Below, one piece after another: positions 10,928 through 23,450 of a DNA stretch of 64,000 bases. The position numbers and the translations under genes were made by a program. Position 1 is the first letter of the stretch. The number at the start of each line of letters is the position of its first letter. Location: assembly GCA_903813345.2 (NCBI GenBank), contig CAIIXF020000010.1, forward strand, positions 34,461,425-34,525,424, read 5' to 3'. A model generated the notes under the pieces. The model worked only from the letters and a program-made list of their open reading frames with translations. It was not told the origin of the DNA and ran no database searches. Source of the stretch: Owenia fusiformis (lineage: Eukaryota > Annelida > Polychaeta > Sabellida > Oweniidae).

Positions 10928-12077
10928 AACAGGATCTTAAGAGGTTCTGGACAAATCATTTGATTCTGGACTTGACATATTTTTTTTCCAACGAAATCAC
11001 ATCCAAGGGTTGAATTTTTATTGGATATTTAGAGAGCGAGTCCTGTATTGATTTCAATAAAAAGGTTAAAATAGAACGCTATTTGAGAGTTAATCTTATA
11101 CTTTCATTACATTGATAAATTAAGGCAAATTCTGAAAAATTTTAAAGTGCATTTTTTATGAAATATTATCCAAGTATTTAGATGAAACGGTCTTATTTAA
11201 ATACAAATCATAACATGATGATATTTTTTCATAAAATATTTCTTCAAGAAATTCAATTGAAGGCTCAAGATAAAACGAGCTAATTTAGGTGAAAACCCTT
11301 ACATGATGATGTGTTTTCATGACTTCTTTCATAAAATTCCATCAAGGGGTGAAAATAAAATGATCGAATTTAAGTGATTTAAGGATCACGAGGATAGGTT
11401 TTCTTGGATATTTTCTATGAAATCCCATCCAGTGGTCAAGGTAAAATTTTTATTTGGTATATTTGGTCACGTGTTCGAACCCATAGAACCATATAGGAAC
11501 GTCATTTTGAATGTTACGTGATAAATCCATATAAGGCTTTTAGAACAATGTGGGGAAAGATGAGGGGAAACCCCTGACACCTGTTCACGATTTTATCCGA
11601 ACGTTCATCGGATCATTTCGGTTTTTATGCACTTCATTATTTTACCGAAGTTTGCCGATTCGATTCGTCGTATTTCGGAATATTGGGGACAATTTTATAC
11701 TCCATTGGGAGTATTTTTAATCTACTTCTTATTACGAAGATTCCCGAACCTTGTTCGGATTAATCCGGATTTTCTGACCTACTTCATCTACCGAGATTTA
11801 ACGAGTTTACATTCGGCTCATTTCGGAATCCTGGTGACAATTTTATACTCCATTGGAGTATTTTTGATCTACTTCTTATGACGAAGATTTCCGAACCTTG
11901 TTCGGATTAATCCGGATTTTCTGACCTACTTCATCTACCGAGATTTAACGAGTTTACATTCGTCTCATTTCGGAATCCTGGTGACAATTTTATACTCCAT
12001 TGGAGTATTTTTGATCTACTTTTTCTGGATTTTGCCCTACTTATTATATCTTTACAACAAGCAAATCAAAAAATTCG

Positions 12078-12150
12078 CCATGAACGGGTCTCGATCGACT
12101 AACCTAGAGCATGGAAGCTAGGCACGTTAGCCATGAGGCTAACGTGCAAC
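12078..12150 (-). other. tRNA-like (SINE-head-like) module, minus orientation
   Basis: Read on the minus strand, a TAGCCTCATGGCTAACG block resembles a pol III A box. About 45 bases later gatcgagaccc resembles a B box. The stems do not close into a proper tRNA. The right-arm copy (plus strand) lies at about 19965-20035 and has gatcgaaaccc. Confidence 0.35.
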
Positions 12151-12268
12151 CGATACGAAAGGATAAAAGTATTATATATTTATACCGAGCGTCAATTCAA
12201 AATGATCTTCACTTTTGACTGCACGTAAATACAACTCGTCAGTTGTATCCAGAATAGATGAACGCCTA

Positions 12269-12312
12269 TGGTACTAGTGAATAACCAAGTCCCAGGCGAG
12301 TGGTTCGCACCC
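12269..12312 (+). other. tRNA-like module with pol III A and B boxes, left arm
   Basis: tggtactagtgaataacc (A-box-like) is followed 33 bases after its start by ggttcgcaccc (B-box-like), the spacing of a tRNA promoter. The acceptor and anticodon stems are not convincing, so this is a SINE-head-like sequence rather than a tRNA gene. It faces the opposite way to the neighbouring module at 12078-12150. Confidence 0.45.
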
Positions 12313-12363
12313 CACCGTGATATGTTATTTTTGCTTTTTTAATACGACAGAAAGGAGCAAGGT

Positions 12364-15300
12364 CACTGGCATGTAGCGGTCCTGATATCGATACATTCTA
12401 CACGCAATAAAACCAGATACCTGCGTGTGATTAAAACTACATGTTAGAGCGTCGATATCCTACAAATCCTATTTTTTCATAAAAATATTTTTTCATGAAA
12501 TCCAATCGAAGGGTGAAGATAAAACGATATTTTAGGTAAAACAGCTTTACATGATCTGGTGATGTGTTTTCATAACTTTTTTCATAAAAGACCATTCTCG
12601 GTTTGGAGAACAAAGTTCGTCACTCTAATTGAGCGTTATCCCTGCTTCGGACAAATTTGATTTTTTTACATGATATAGATTTGAATGTCTTCTTTTGAAT
12701 AGTCATAGTTTAATTTGGGTAATATTTCTAGATTTTTCATATAAAAATTACTAGTGAAACACCCAACGTCGCTTTTATGATTCGTACCACTTTTTTTAAC
12801 TTGGTGTATTGCATATTTCCGTGGGTTGATTTGAAAAAAAGACAAACAACGTATACATGAATATGTCATAAGCATATAGTGAGATAATTGTTAGATTAGG
12901 TTTGCTATAAGTGACTTTAAAACAAAAAAATAAAAAACATTAGTTCACGTGTTAAAGTCCCATTGACCACGACATCAAGGAAAATTGAGCTTTTTGTCAT
13001 CAGACATCTTTAAAGATGGAACTAGCTATGTACTACATTTTTAAATACACTCACATTGTACATGTAGCTGTAATATCTAAGATGTTATTTTTATTGATGA
13101 AAAGATTCTTACATACTAAAGTTACATTAAAATATCAATTGCAATAGCCACCTGTTTTTAACATCCCTTTGTCACTCATCCCTTAATTATCTCTGTGTAT
13201 CTTAAACGTGTGTGTGTTCGATGTTGATAGCACCCGAGTGCAACCTAAGGAGCACATACAATACATTTTGTGTATGCCCAGTCTGGCCGCCTTATATCTG
13301 CCTGCACCGAGAAATGGGCGCAGCTTTGACAATTAACGAATGATATAACGATATCACGGATTTCACCGAATGTTATTCATCCCTAAATAGCTTTTTTATT
13401 TAGTCTTATGATCCGACTGATGTTTCAATTTTTTGCAGTGACTCTGAAATTGCTGCGCCAGATATGACATCACAGCGACTCATTTTCCTACATTTAAATC
13501 ACTAAACTAAATCAATTGAAACATAATCATTAAAGAATGAGGACCTTGTATTTTACTTCGGACGAGGGTAGTGGCCATGTCTTGGCATGGCTAGTTGTGC
13601 ATTAACGTTTGATACTGTTGTGCGGATAAAAATAATGAATATATGTTAAAGTAGCACTAAACAGATACTTTTAAAGTTAAAAGAATATAGTTACATTTAA
13701 AGAATGGGCCCAACGAATAGATATTGAATATAGGACTCGTTTGATGAAACGTTCGTTCTTTTAATTCTAATAAACCTAGAAATCAATCAACGATTAAGTA
13801 AATTGACAAGACTTCATGTTCAAGTTGGCTGAATTTCGTGTAACTTAACTCTGTTATGTTTCTAGATTTTACATATGGAGAACAGAATTCGAAATCATAA
13901 TCACAATCGTATTTTAAGGCAAATAGGCCATGAATATGCTTTTAGTTACACGGTGGATGATCAAATTAACACATTTTGGATGTTGAATTTCATTTCAAGT
14001 TCATTCGAATTTACGCATTATCGTGGGAAAGCCCATGGCATTATCCAATAAAATTGATATATATACTGTCTAGGCTGAGACTAACATATATAATGTTATT
14101 TAATGTATTTAATATACAGGATATATCTGAGAAAGTTATGCAATATATCTTCACGAGAAATAGTAGGGACCGAGGGTTGATATATTACCTTTACCTGTCG
14201 AAAATCGAGTATAAACTATGAGGATTAGATACGCATTGAATGTAATGGAACCGTCATGTAATAATTAGAAATGATAATCACAATCAAATCATGAATATTT
14301 TATCTAGATTTAAAGTGCTTAAGATTTATTTTTAAAACTCAACCGAACTATTAACATTTAAAAGCACCGAACGAATTTTCTGGGGATTGCTGATGAGCGG
14401 GTGGGATGGGATGGGAGGGATAAAATGAAATACTAGATAAAATATTGATACCTTTACGCATGTCAATCTCAAATTAGAATGCATATATCATTATCTCTTT
14501 TATTCTTCTGTATTGTAATACGATAGTCTGATTATTGTCAATATCCTATACATGAAATAATGTACAACGTGTATTCTACATTGAATAACAAACGAAATAA
14601 AACTCATCTTTGTACGAATTTATTTTTCATATGACACAAAGTAACATAACATTGTTATATGTTGCATTTACGACTACTACAGCAAATCAGAAAATTCGTA
14701 CAATATCAAACGTAAGAGTTGTTCACAAATACATTGGTATTTTGATATGAGTATCATGTAGTATTAAAATATTAAAATCATATGATCAGCAAGTTTATAA
14801 GCTTAATATTGTATTGTTTTTTATTTAAGTGTCGCATGCTTAATTTCATACATATACATCTGTACAATCATCCAAAAAGCCTCGAGCCACCAATGGCTTA
14901 TGAGACACTGCTAATCAAAATAAATCATATAATATTATATAATAAGATGCATAATATGAGTCAGTTGCAGAAATAGGATTATGAATAAAGCAAAGTTCAT
15001 GACCTCTATTACGAACATTGATGAACTCGATCACTCAGTCAGTTGTTGAACATATGCAAATGTGGTCAGGTTATAAATATAAGTACAATTTAAGTCCATG
15101 ATATTTTCACATATTGAACATAACACTCAGTTCACAAAGAGATGTATACAAATCTAATCCACAAGTAGAAATGATTGTTTCATGCTGTTTATGCATTGTG
15201 TATAAACTGTAATCCAAAACATGAATAAAGTGGGCAAGAGGTGGTTGTATGATGGCCCATAAAATCACATTATGTAACACCGGCACCCTGGTTCAATATA

Positions 15301-15405
15301 GTGCAGTGGCCCATGTTTGATATACGTACATCAAAACTCATGTTTTTTCAAGGAAAGAAGCTAGATTAGTGATATATTGAAAAATCAAACTACTATACCC
15401 CAATA
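12364..15405. other. Interior of the 10.3 kb element, no gene seen
   Basis: AT-rich DNA with short chance frames only (for example 13976-14221 and 14782-14976, +). No transposase motif or leader peptide was recognised, and no convincing exon was seen in a quick scan. Confidence 0.5.
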
Positions 15406-15419
15406 CTGTAGCCCGTATT

Positions 15420-15620
15420 TCTTTAAAAGGAATACAGGCTACAGTGAAGTTGCAAATGGAGGACCTTTGTTTATTTCCATAGTTCTGGAGGAATACTAGA
15501 TTTTACATTGTATAGATTCATCGAGCAGTTTGCAACGCACTATCACCAGAAAAGTCCTATGGAAAAGGACAAAGAATACCCGCTCTATTTGCAACTTAAC
15601 TGTACCCTGTATTCTTTTTA
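15420..15620. repeat. Small inverted repeat
   Basis: The arms at about 15420-15481 and 15558-15620 are inverted copies around 'aagttgcaaat' and 'ggaatacagg'. This MITE-sized palindrome has no coding content. Confidence 0.6.
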
Positions 15621-16450
15621 AATGTGTTCACGTGGTAGGGTAGTGTGATACTCCCTCTGCCTATGCCTACATCGTTCAATCTTTTTTTCATAGTATAACG
15701 CCTTATTAATACAACAGTTATTGAGCTGTTAAGAAAACATACTAACAAACAAACCACCGAGTTTAGAGTAAGACATATACATGTATTGTTCTATTATCAA
15801 ATCATATATTGTGTCCCAATTCTAAAACGTTAACAGTTTATGGTGTACAATAGAACTATTACTATTAACCACTTTAATATATTTAGACATAAAATATCAA
15901 GTTACTCATCAGCCAACAAATGTCAAAATATCGAAAAATGAAAAATACGAGGTACTTGTTCACTCAAATCTAGGAGTCAATTGGTAATGTGTACCTATAG
16001 ATAGTTCTCAAAGTAAATGAGCAAAAGCGTAACATTTGTATGTAGCATGCTTCATAAAACACTAAACTTAGCCCAAAAAGTAAGCGTGCATTTTGTTCCT
16101 GGCACTGATTGGTTAATAAGTGAATACAATTCGTTGAATGCACGATGCACTCAAAAGATTAGCAGCTGGGAAAGGCTATTGAACAAAAAGTACGCTTTCG
16201 TACTCAAAAAAGGATTACCCTTTTACAACTTTGACAACTTTGAAGCATGAACTTCGGAAGATCTAACGAAATGTACTTACTGTTACCCTGTGGATCCCAG
16301 GGTTTTGATATGTTCTACAAAGTCATGCAAAGACAGACCATATATGCAATAAAAATATCTGTGACACTTGTATGATATGTATTCCACTTTGAACCACCAT
16401 CTATTTCAATATTGTGAAAATATATATTTCCCAAATTATGAAATAAAGGA

Positions 16451-16870
16451 GCTTGTATTCGCGAATGCCGCTAACGCCTGTCGGCTACCGGATAAACCTA
16501 CTTTACTATTTTATGGGCAATTCATTAAAATATTAATGGAATATTGTCAGGTTCTTTTCATATTTAAATGAGTCGCCCATAGAATGGTAGGTTAATCCGG
16601 AAGCTGAAATCTTCCATTCCCAAATCATAGTCTTAGCTTGTATTCGCAAATGCAACTAACGCCTGTCGGCTACCGGATTAACCTATTATTTTACTGGAAA
16701 CTCATGTCAATACGAATAGTACCTGCCACTATTCCATTCATATTTAAATGACTTGGTCATATTATACTGGGTTAATCAGGTAGCCGGAAGGCGTTAGTTG
16801 CATTCGCGAATATAAGGTTAGCTTGTATTCAATAATGCAAGAAACGCCTGTCGGCTACCGGATTAAACTA
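16451..16870. repeat. Tandem palindromic MITE-like units
   Basis: There are two complete ~170-185 bp palindromes and one half unit in a row. Each begins gcttgtattcgc(g/a)aatgc and contains 'acgcctgtcggctaccgg', with the inverted match 'ggtagccggaaggcgt' at the far end of the second. The second (16634-16810) is the best preserved. A further diverged fragment lies at 26690-26785. Confidence 0.7.
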
Positions 16871-17465
16871 CCTCTGGAGACATCGGGATTTTAAAGCGGC
16901 GTGCAAAGCGTAATCGGGTACACCCCAGTTTTCCGAAACCCAGTTGTCCGAAACCCATTACTCCGAAAAATAAAGTCATAATTTACCAGAGAAAGCGGGG
17001 GGCGTAGCTTACTTAAACTTACGTCAGTTTCATGCCATGTATTTGGCCAAATTAATGGCATGGACGCATTCTGTTATTCATAGATCTCTCTCTCACTTTG
17101 AATTGCATCCATTGCATGGCGTCACCAGAATGGCAGGAACGGGAGATTTATTTTACATTGTGATTCTAAAAAAAAGGTTATTAAAACACAATATATATTA
17201 CGGAACAGTTTATCTTATCTTCTTCAATCTCTTTTATATAGGCAAAATAAAATGAAACATTTTGAAACAGATAAAATAATTTATCGCATAGAACTTTAAG
17301 AATAAAACAGTATACAAATTACGTTGTCAAAATATTTCGTCGCATTTAATTTCTTAGTCTCGGTCTCTTATCAAATCGTAAAAGAATAAAACATTCTATA
17401 CTTAATCACTTGGGATTTATGTTTCGGCATTCGTTTCAGGCATTTGTTTTTTATGTTCTTCTCCT

Positions 17466-18376
17466 GACGTGTCGCAAAAAGGTGGCGCATTTGTTTTTTA
17501 GGGGTATCGCGTGAATGTAACTTTGATTCCCCGGATTATAAAACAATATTCTTATTAAAGTTGTATATCATTTTAAAGCTGTTTCGATGAAGTTTTTAGA
17601 TCAACTACACTCCGTTCACAATTCTTGCGCGTTCTTTTTTAAAAAAGATTTTTTTAACAAAACATCTGGCAAATATTCCCTGTTGACACGTTACATTTTG
17701 AATTATTTTTCGTCTTTAAACGCTCATAACTCAAACAATATATGACTATTATACTTATTTTTCATCTTGATAAAGGTAGATAGAAGTTTTATTTCAAAGG
17801 ATGAATTTTAGTAAGCGTCCCATATTGTGACGTCATAGAGTTTGAAAAATAGAATCTGTTGACAGCGACCTTTTCTGCTCATTTTTTTGTTCCTTCAACT
17901 TTTCAGGTGTACATTAAACAAAAAATACGAGATCAATTTTTAATAAATCATACATGCCTATTTTGCTCCTAAGCTCTAGTTTATTAATAAATAGTTGATT
18001 TTGTTCGCAAAAGTATGTGTTTTCTGTTGTATGTGGAAAAGTGGAGGACGAAAGGTTTTCAAAATTCATCAAAATATGGCTAATTTACGCCATTCGCCTA
18101 TTTTCAAGCACAGCAACACGTATATTTATTTCACCTAAAATATCAATTGATTCGTGTTTTATGATGCTCCTAGCCCATTAACAATATATATATGATATCA
18201 GAGTTATTCGTCTAAAATGTTTTGAGATAGAGAGGTAAATGTGGAGGACGAAAGGATTTTCATTTGTGTACATTTTTCTCAAAAACGTCACATTCTACCA
18301 TGTTAAAAGCGAGGATCCTCTGGATTACGCCACAAAATGTGTAACAATGCGTGCGCGAGCTTTTTGCGATACATCC
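17466..18376 (+). mobile_element. MITE-like element, longer copy
   Basis: This copy shares a ~600 bp core with the element at 30471-31215 and the same left terminus gacgtgtcgcaaaaaggt. Its right terminus has diverged. It has ~140 bp near the left end and ~40 bp near the right end that the other copy lacks, so the two differ by internal deletion or insertion. Two 'gtggaggacgaaag' boxes lie ~200 bp apart inside. No transposase is encoded. Confidence 0.75.
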
Positions 18377-19748
18377 CTGAAATGTATTTGTTTGACAATA
18401 ATCAGAGAAAGTGCGTATACGTATAAATATGCCACGCAAACAAACGGGTGTGACTTCAATTTCTTGTCTGTCTGAGGACGTATTGGGAACGAGGTAGAAT
18501 TAAAGAATTCTTATGAACGAGTCATGCAAGATACTAGAACTAGTAAAGTAATGTAAATGGATAAGTTAATTTCTGATGGATCTGGATATAATATATTTCA
18601 AAACTTTGTAAACACTAGATAACTTCATTTAGGCAGATATAGTATCTTGATATATTTGGCTATCATGCGTTTAAAATACGTTCCTAAAACTATGAAGACG
18701 TTAGGTGAGAAATATTGCTATTGTACGTTCGAAAAGTATTTGGTTGTATTTTGTAGTTCTCAAGTTACCCATGAACTTTCGTGGGCTAATTAACGTCTTG
18801 ACTTAGCATATTTAGCCTAATTTTGCAATGATGTCAACGTGATTCAAATGTTATGCTGTCGTGATTCGCAGAGGTTGCGACAAGATTCGTTTTACAACAG
18901 ATGTAACTATGAGAACATGAAAGCTCATAATCCTGATTATGCAACCTTATACAATCGTTATCTTTTGGACAAGAGCCCAAAAACAAGGTACTCGTGAACG
19001 AGAGTTGAATTTGCTCCGTGAACGATAGGATACGCTGTTCCCCACCAACAAAATACAGACATATGCTTCAGTGTCCTCAACGCAGATTGTAGAGAACAAG
19101 AGAAAAAATGAAATATACTTTGCCATAACAGAATACTGTTAAAGTATTGTTTATTAAGTTTATTAAGTTTCACAAATAACTTTTAAATGCCTTCTTTACC
19201 GTCAACGGACACTCAAATAAATACACAATACAATGCAATGCAATGTAATACAACGCATTACAATACAAACTAAATTAGAGTATTTGTGCATAGCATTTTC
19301 CCCTTTTGTTTGAAGGATATTTTAAGAATAATTCCAGCGTTCGTACACACCTGTAAATGTCAGGGTTTTGATTTAATTTTCCAAGTGCCTGAAATGTCAG
19401 AGAATTTTAAAATAAGGTCGAAAAGGGCCAAAGAGTCCGGGAATTTTGAAACTGTAGACATGTCATGGAAATGTCAGGGAAATTTGTATCAGTGTTGAAA
19501 AAATGATGTTCCAGAAAAATAAATTTTAGGACTATGACAGGATCTCAATGAAATCCAAAATGTAACATTTAGTTGATTCCACACGGGGCGTGTACATTGT
19601 CTAACATATATCTAAAAGGTTTACACTGTCTTGATTAATGAACTTCTTAGATCTAGTCGCGCTTCAGAAGTGGAAATCCTTCAATTATCAGAGGTTAATG
19701 TTTCTAAAACTGTATTGAAATAAACGTACGTCTTGTTTTCAAACCTAC
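18377..19748. other. No gene; short simple repeat
   Basis: AT-rich DNA with a degenerate AATAC/AATGC-type tract at about 19220-19270. The frame at 19286-19498 has no family likeness or borders and is not supported. Confidence 0.5.
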
Positions 19749-21203
19749 ACCTTGCTCCTTTCTGTCGTATTAATAAAGCAAAAATAACATATCACGGTGG
19801 GATACGAACCACTCGCCTGGGATTTGGTTATTCACTAACACCATAGGCGTTCACCTATTCTGGATACAACTGACGAGTTGTATCTAAGTGGAGTCAAAAG
19901 CGAAGATCATTCTAAATTGACGCTCGGTATAAATATATGATACTTTTATCATCTCACACAGGTGAACGTTAGCCTCATGGCTAGCGTGTTTAGCTTCCAC
20001 TCTCTAGGTTAGTCGATCGAAACCCGTTCATGGCGAACTTTTTGATTTGCTTGCTGTCAACTTATAATAAGTAGGGCAAAATCCAGAAAAAGTAGATCAA
20101 AAATACTCCAATGGAGTATAAAATTGTCACCAGGATTCCGAAATGAGACGAATGTTAACTCGTTAAATCTCGGTAGATAAAGTAGGTCAGAAAATCCGGA
20201 TTAATCCGAACTGATTCGGGAATCTTCGTCATAAGAAGTAGATCAAAAATCCAGAGAAGTAGATCAAAAATACTCCAATGGAGTATAAAATTGTCACCAG
20301 GATTCCGAAATGAGCCGAATGTAAACTCGTTAAATCTCGGTAGATGAAGTAGGTCAGAAAATCCGGATTAATCCGAACAAGGTTCGGGAATCTTCGTAAT
20401 AAGAAGTAGATTAAAAATACTCCCAATGGAGTATAAAATTGTCCCCAATATTCCGAAATACGACGAATCGAATCGGCAAACTTCGGTAAAATAATGAAGT
20501 GCATAAAAACCGAAATGATCCGATGAACGTTCGGATAAAATCGTGAACAGGTGTCAGGGGTTTCCCCTCATCTTTCCCCACATTGTTCTAAAAGCCTTAT
20601 ATGGATTTATCACGTAACATTCAAAATGACGTTCCTATATGGTTCTATGGGTTCGAACACGTGACCAAATATACCAAATAAAAATTTTACCTTGACCACT
20701 GGATGGGATTTCATAGAAAATATCCAAGAAAACCTATCCTCGTGATCCTTAAATCACTTAAATTCGATCATTTTATTTTCACCCCTTGATGGAATTTTAT
20801 GAAAGAAGTCATGAAAACACATCATCATGTAAGGGTTTTCACCTAAATTAGCTCGTTTTATCTTGAGCCTTCAATTGAATTTCTTGAAGAAATATTTTAT
20901 GAAAAAATATCATCATGTTATGATTTGTATTTAAATAAGACCGTTTCATCTAAATACTTGGATAATATTTCATAAAAAATGCACTTTAAAATTTTTCAGA
21001 ATTTGCCTTAATTTATCAATGTAATGAAAGTATAAGATTAACTCTCAAATAGCGTTCTATTTTAACCTTTTTATTGAAATCAATACAGGACTCGCTCTCT
21101 AAATATCCAATAAAAATTCAACCCTTGGATGTGATTTCGTTGGAAAAAAAATATGTCAAGTCCAGAATCAAATGATTTGTCCAGAACCTCTTAAGATCCT
21201 GTT
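19749..21203 (-). repeat. Right long terminal inverted repeat
   Basis: This is the inverted partner of 10928-12363, closely similar along its length, with a slightly different number or edge of the ~145 bp subrepeats. The frame at 20229-20504 (-) mirrors that in the left arm and is a repeat by-product. Confidence 0.85.
19799..19843 (-). other. tRNA-like module with pol III boxes, right arm
   Basis: On the minus strand tggtgttagtgaataacc is followed at tRNA spacing by ggttcgtatccc, which fits the B-box consensus better than the left copy. Two independently diverging copies that keep the boxes support a real tRNA-derived origin. Confidence 0.5.
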
Positions 21204-22300
21204 TGGTTTAATTTGTAATAGCTGAATTAGATACTTTCTTCAGTAATACAAAAATGTTAGATATCACATTTTCATGAAAAACTTGCCCCAGGTATTGTGA
21301 TGTCATCTAACCACTCTATCCACATTAAATCATTTTTTCTGAAACTCTACAATCTGAGTTGAAATACTTCAAAGTACAATTTGTGAATATATAAAAAGTC
21401 TTCAATACGTCCATCTCATTCGCAGTTCGTTCAGGTCGCACCACGTCGGTGTGCAACGTCGTAAAACGCGTCCCTTAGTCTAGAAGGTCATCATGACCTG
21501 ATTACAGAACGGTATGGTCGCCATCGAATTTTGAATCGATTCAAAATTCTAAATCACAATTTAAAACCAGTTTTGAAGAACGCAGTGGCAACTTGCTTGG
21601 TGTGATAGCTATATTTTTGCTAACTGGCTAATACGTTCTTAATCAGTTTTAACCCGTTTTCAATTAGTTCTACCTCATTCTCAATACGTCCTCAGACAGT
21701 TGTAAAAACGTCCCTCGTAAGATTGAAGTACGACGGTTCCGTTCATAGTACGTCCAGCTCGTCGTTAGTAGTAGGTTGTCACTCGTTTTAATTGTAGAAA
21801 GGGACTACTAAGATAACATATGTTCTAAGTTCTGGAGGACCTACCCGTTCAATACGTTCGATGAAGTTTGTAAATAGACCCGAAACGGTTCTAAGTACGT
21901 CCAGTCTGTTCGTACAAAGTTGAATGCCGTTTTCGAGAACGTAGTTAGAACTAGTTTGGTGTGATAGTAGGGCAAGACATTGCAAGTTCTGTAAAATGGC
22001 CATAAAATCGTGACCACCAGAGACAGATCACTGAGACTTAATACAATGAGAAAACATTGAACAAGGCCCAATTCTGCCAAATATGACACTTGTAATTTGA
22101 GGTCTATCCACCATGTTATTTTTTCAAAATTAACATTGCAGATCGAGAAGCATAAAATCATAAGAGCTGACATACTTTATAAGCCAATTTACAAGCAATC
22201 CAATATATACAAATGTCATTGGTATGCAATATAAATATATTTATCTATGTATTATTGCACAATAGTCCTTAGATTTGTTATTTCTCACTTTTTGACTTTT
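21204..22300. other. Irregular ACGTCC-word region, no gene
   Basis: From ~21400 to 21960 the words acgtcc, tacgtcc and acgttcg recur irregularly. Two related segments ending 'tggtgtgatag' lie at about 21570-21610 and 21920-21970. The minus-strand frames at 21788-22173 have no supporting features. Confidence 0.4.
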
Positions 22301-22351
22301 TTATCTTGAGAAAGTCATCGAAGATCAAATCTCAAAGCAATGAAATTTTCA

Positions 22352-22725
22352 GATTTTTTTTACTGAATTTTCTCTTTTTTACACATTTTACAAAACAAAT
22401 CTTCTCACAAGTCTTTTTAGGCACATAAGCGTACTTTTTGTGCAAAACTGGAATTTTGGTGCATTCCTCAATTGAGTTACATGTTATTTTTCAAACAAGA
22501 ATCACCCCTTCCCCCAAATTGTCTACATCTTCAAGTTTTTTTGAGAAGAATGTTTTGATGAAATGTATAAAAAACAAGAAAACTCGGTGAAAAAATCAGA
22601 AAATATCCAGACATTTTTTTCACTGATTTTTCTCGTTTTTTACACATTTTACAAAACAATCTTCAAACAAATCTTCTCACAAGTCTTTTCTAGGCACATA
22701 AGCGTACTCTTTGTGCAAAAATGGA
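22352..22725 (+). repeat. Direct repeat pair of ~105 bp
   Basis: The block containing 'ttttacacattttacaaaac' and 'aggcacataagcgtact' occurs at about 22352-22452 and again at about 22615-22725. The second copy has a short internal duplication. No coding support. Confidence 0.75.
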
Positions 22726-23225
22726 TCATCAATGGATTAGATAATAGAAAATGTAAAATATATACAAATTGTAAGGGATATGTATTTAGACAATATTGGG
22801 AACTATGGGCTTTCAGACGACCATGGTAATGGTGATAGAAAATCCACATGTCATTTATTTTTACCTTCACATTTTATTTTTAAATTAGTATGAAGGCATG
22901 TGTGTATTTCCTTCCTTTTTTCAGGTAAGTATCATCATTACATTGTCTACTTTTAGTAAACCTGTAAACAGGTCAATGGTAGTTCCTGTGTTGTCTTAAA
23001 ACTTTAAAAGAAAATTTGGAAAAATAGAAAGTGTGAAATATCGGAATTTCCTGGAGTTTCCATTGGACTCCCACCAGGTATTCTAAAAGAAGACAATGTA
23101 ATAATACTTTCCTGAAAAAAGCAAGGAAATTGACACATGCCTTTATACTTTATTTTGTACCAGAAAATAACATGTGCAGGTATGTAGCAATTTTTTTACC
23201 AGAATTTCCTGGAGTTCCCATATAC

Positions 23226-23373
23226 CTCGAGTTGTACTCACTCTAGACTTTTTTAATTCATGTTTCACTTTCCAGTGACATTTCATGCAATGTGAACCCT
23301 CTCCGTTTGGCGTCTCTCTGACTTTGTTTCTCGCCACTTTTTTCAAAGAACGATTACACCTGGCGCACTGCAT
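23226..23373 (-). CDS. Candidate first exon, zinc-ribbon-like protein
   Basis: On the minus strand an ATG opens 49 codons starting MQCARCNRSLKK and ending at a plausible donor (CGAG then gtatat). Two CxxC pairs (Cys3/Cys6 and Cys29/Cys32) are separated by 22 residues, the layout of a small zinc ribbon, and the exon is rich in Lys and Arg. The family was not recognised. Without the donor, the frame runs on to a stop at ~23143. The following exon was not found. Upstream, at 23440-23520, there is CpG-containing sequence with a tacgtcac motif that could serve as promoter but overlaps the end of a TIR element. Confidence 0.35.
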
Positions 23374-23450
23374 GCTAGTTTCTGTCAGTGTATATTTACC
23401 AAACCCAACGGTACAAATGATCCTCGCAAAAACGTTGAATACCTCTACGT

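Larger units (their letters stand above)
10928..12363 (+). repeat. Left long terminal inverted repeat with tandem subrepeats
   Basis: The inner half holds at least two and a half copies of a ~145 bp subrepeat ('tttcggaatcctggtgacaa' to 'gatctacttctta'), followed by tRNA-like modules. Its right-hand partner is 19749-21203. The open frame at 11627-11881 is read through the subrepeats, recurs as a mirror image in the other arm and is not a gene. Confidence 0.85.
10928..21203. mobile_element. 10.3 kb element with 1.45 kb terminal inverted repeats
   Basis: The outer ends read aacaggatcttaagaggttc and its inverted copy, and similarity continues ~1.45 kb inward. TGGT stands immediately outside both ends (10924-10927 and 21204-21207), a possible 4-bp target duplication. 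The 7.4 kb interior has no recognisable transposase and contains other repeats (15420, 16451, 17466), so if mobile it is non-autonomous. Superfamilies with ~4-bp duplications and long TIRs exist, but no signature allows a choice. An ancient inverted duplication is the alternative. Confidence 0.6.

Noticed and set aside
11627-11881. Open frame with hydrophobic repeats, mirrored at 20229-20504
   Set aside because: It is read through the ~145-bp subrepeats of the long TIRs, and the window-start copy does not keep it open.
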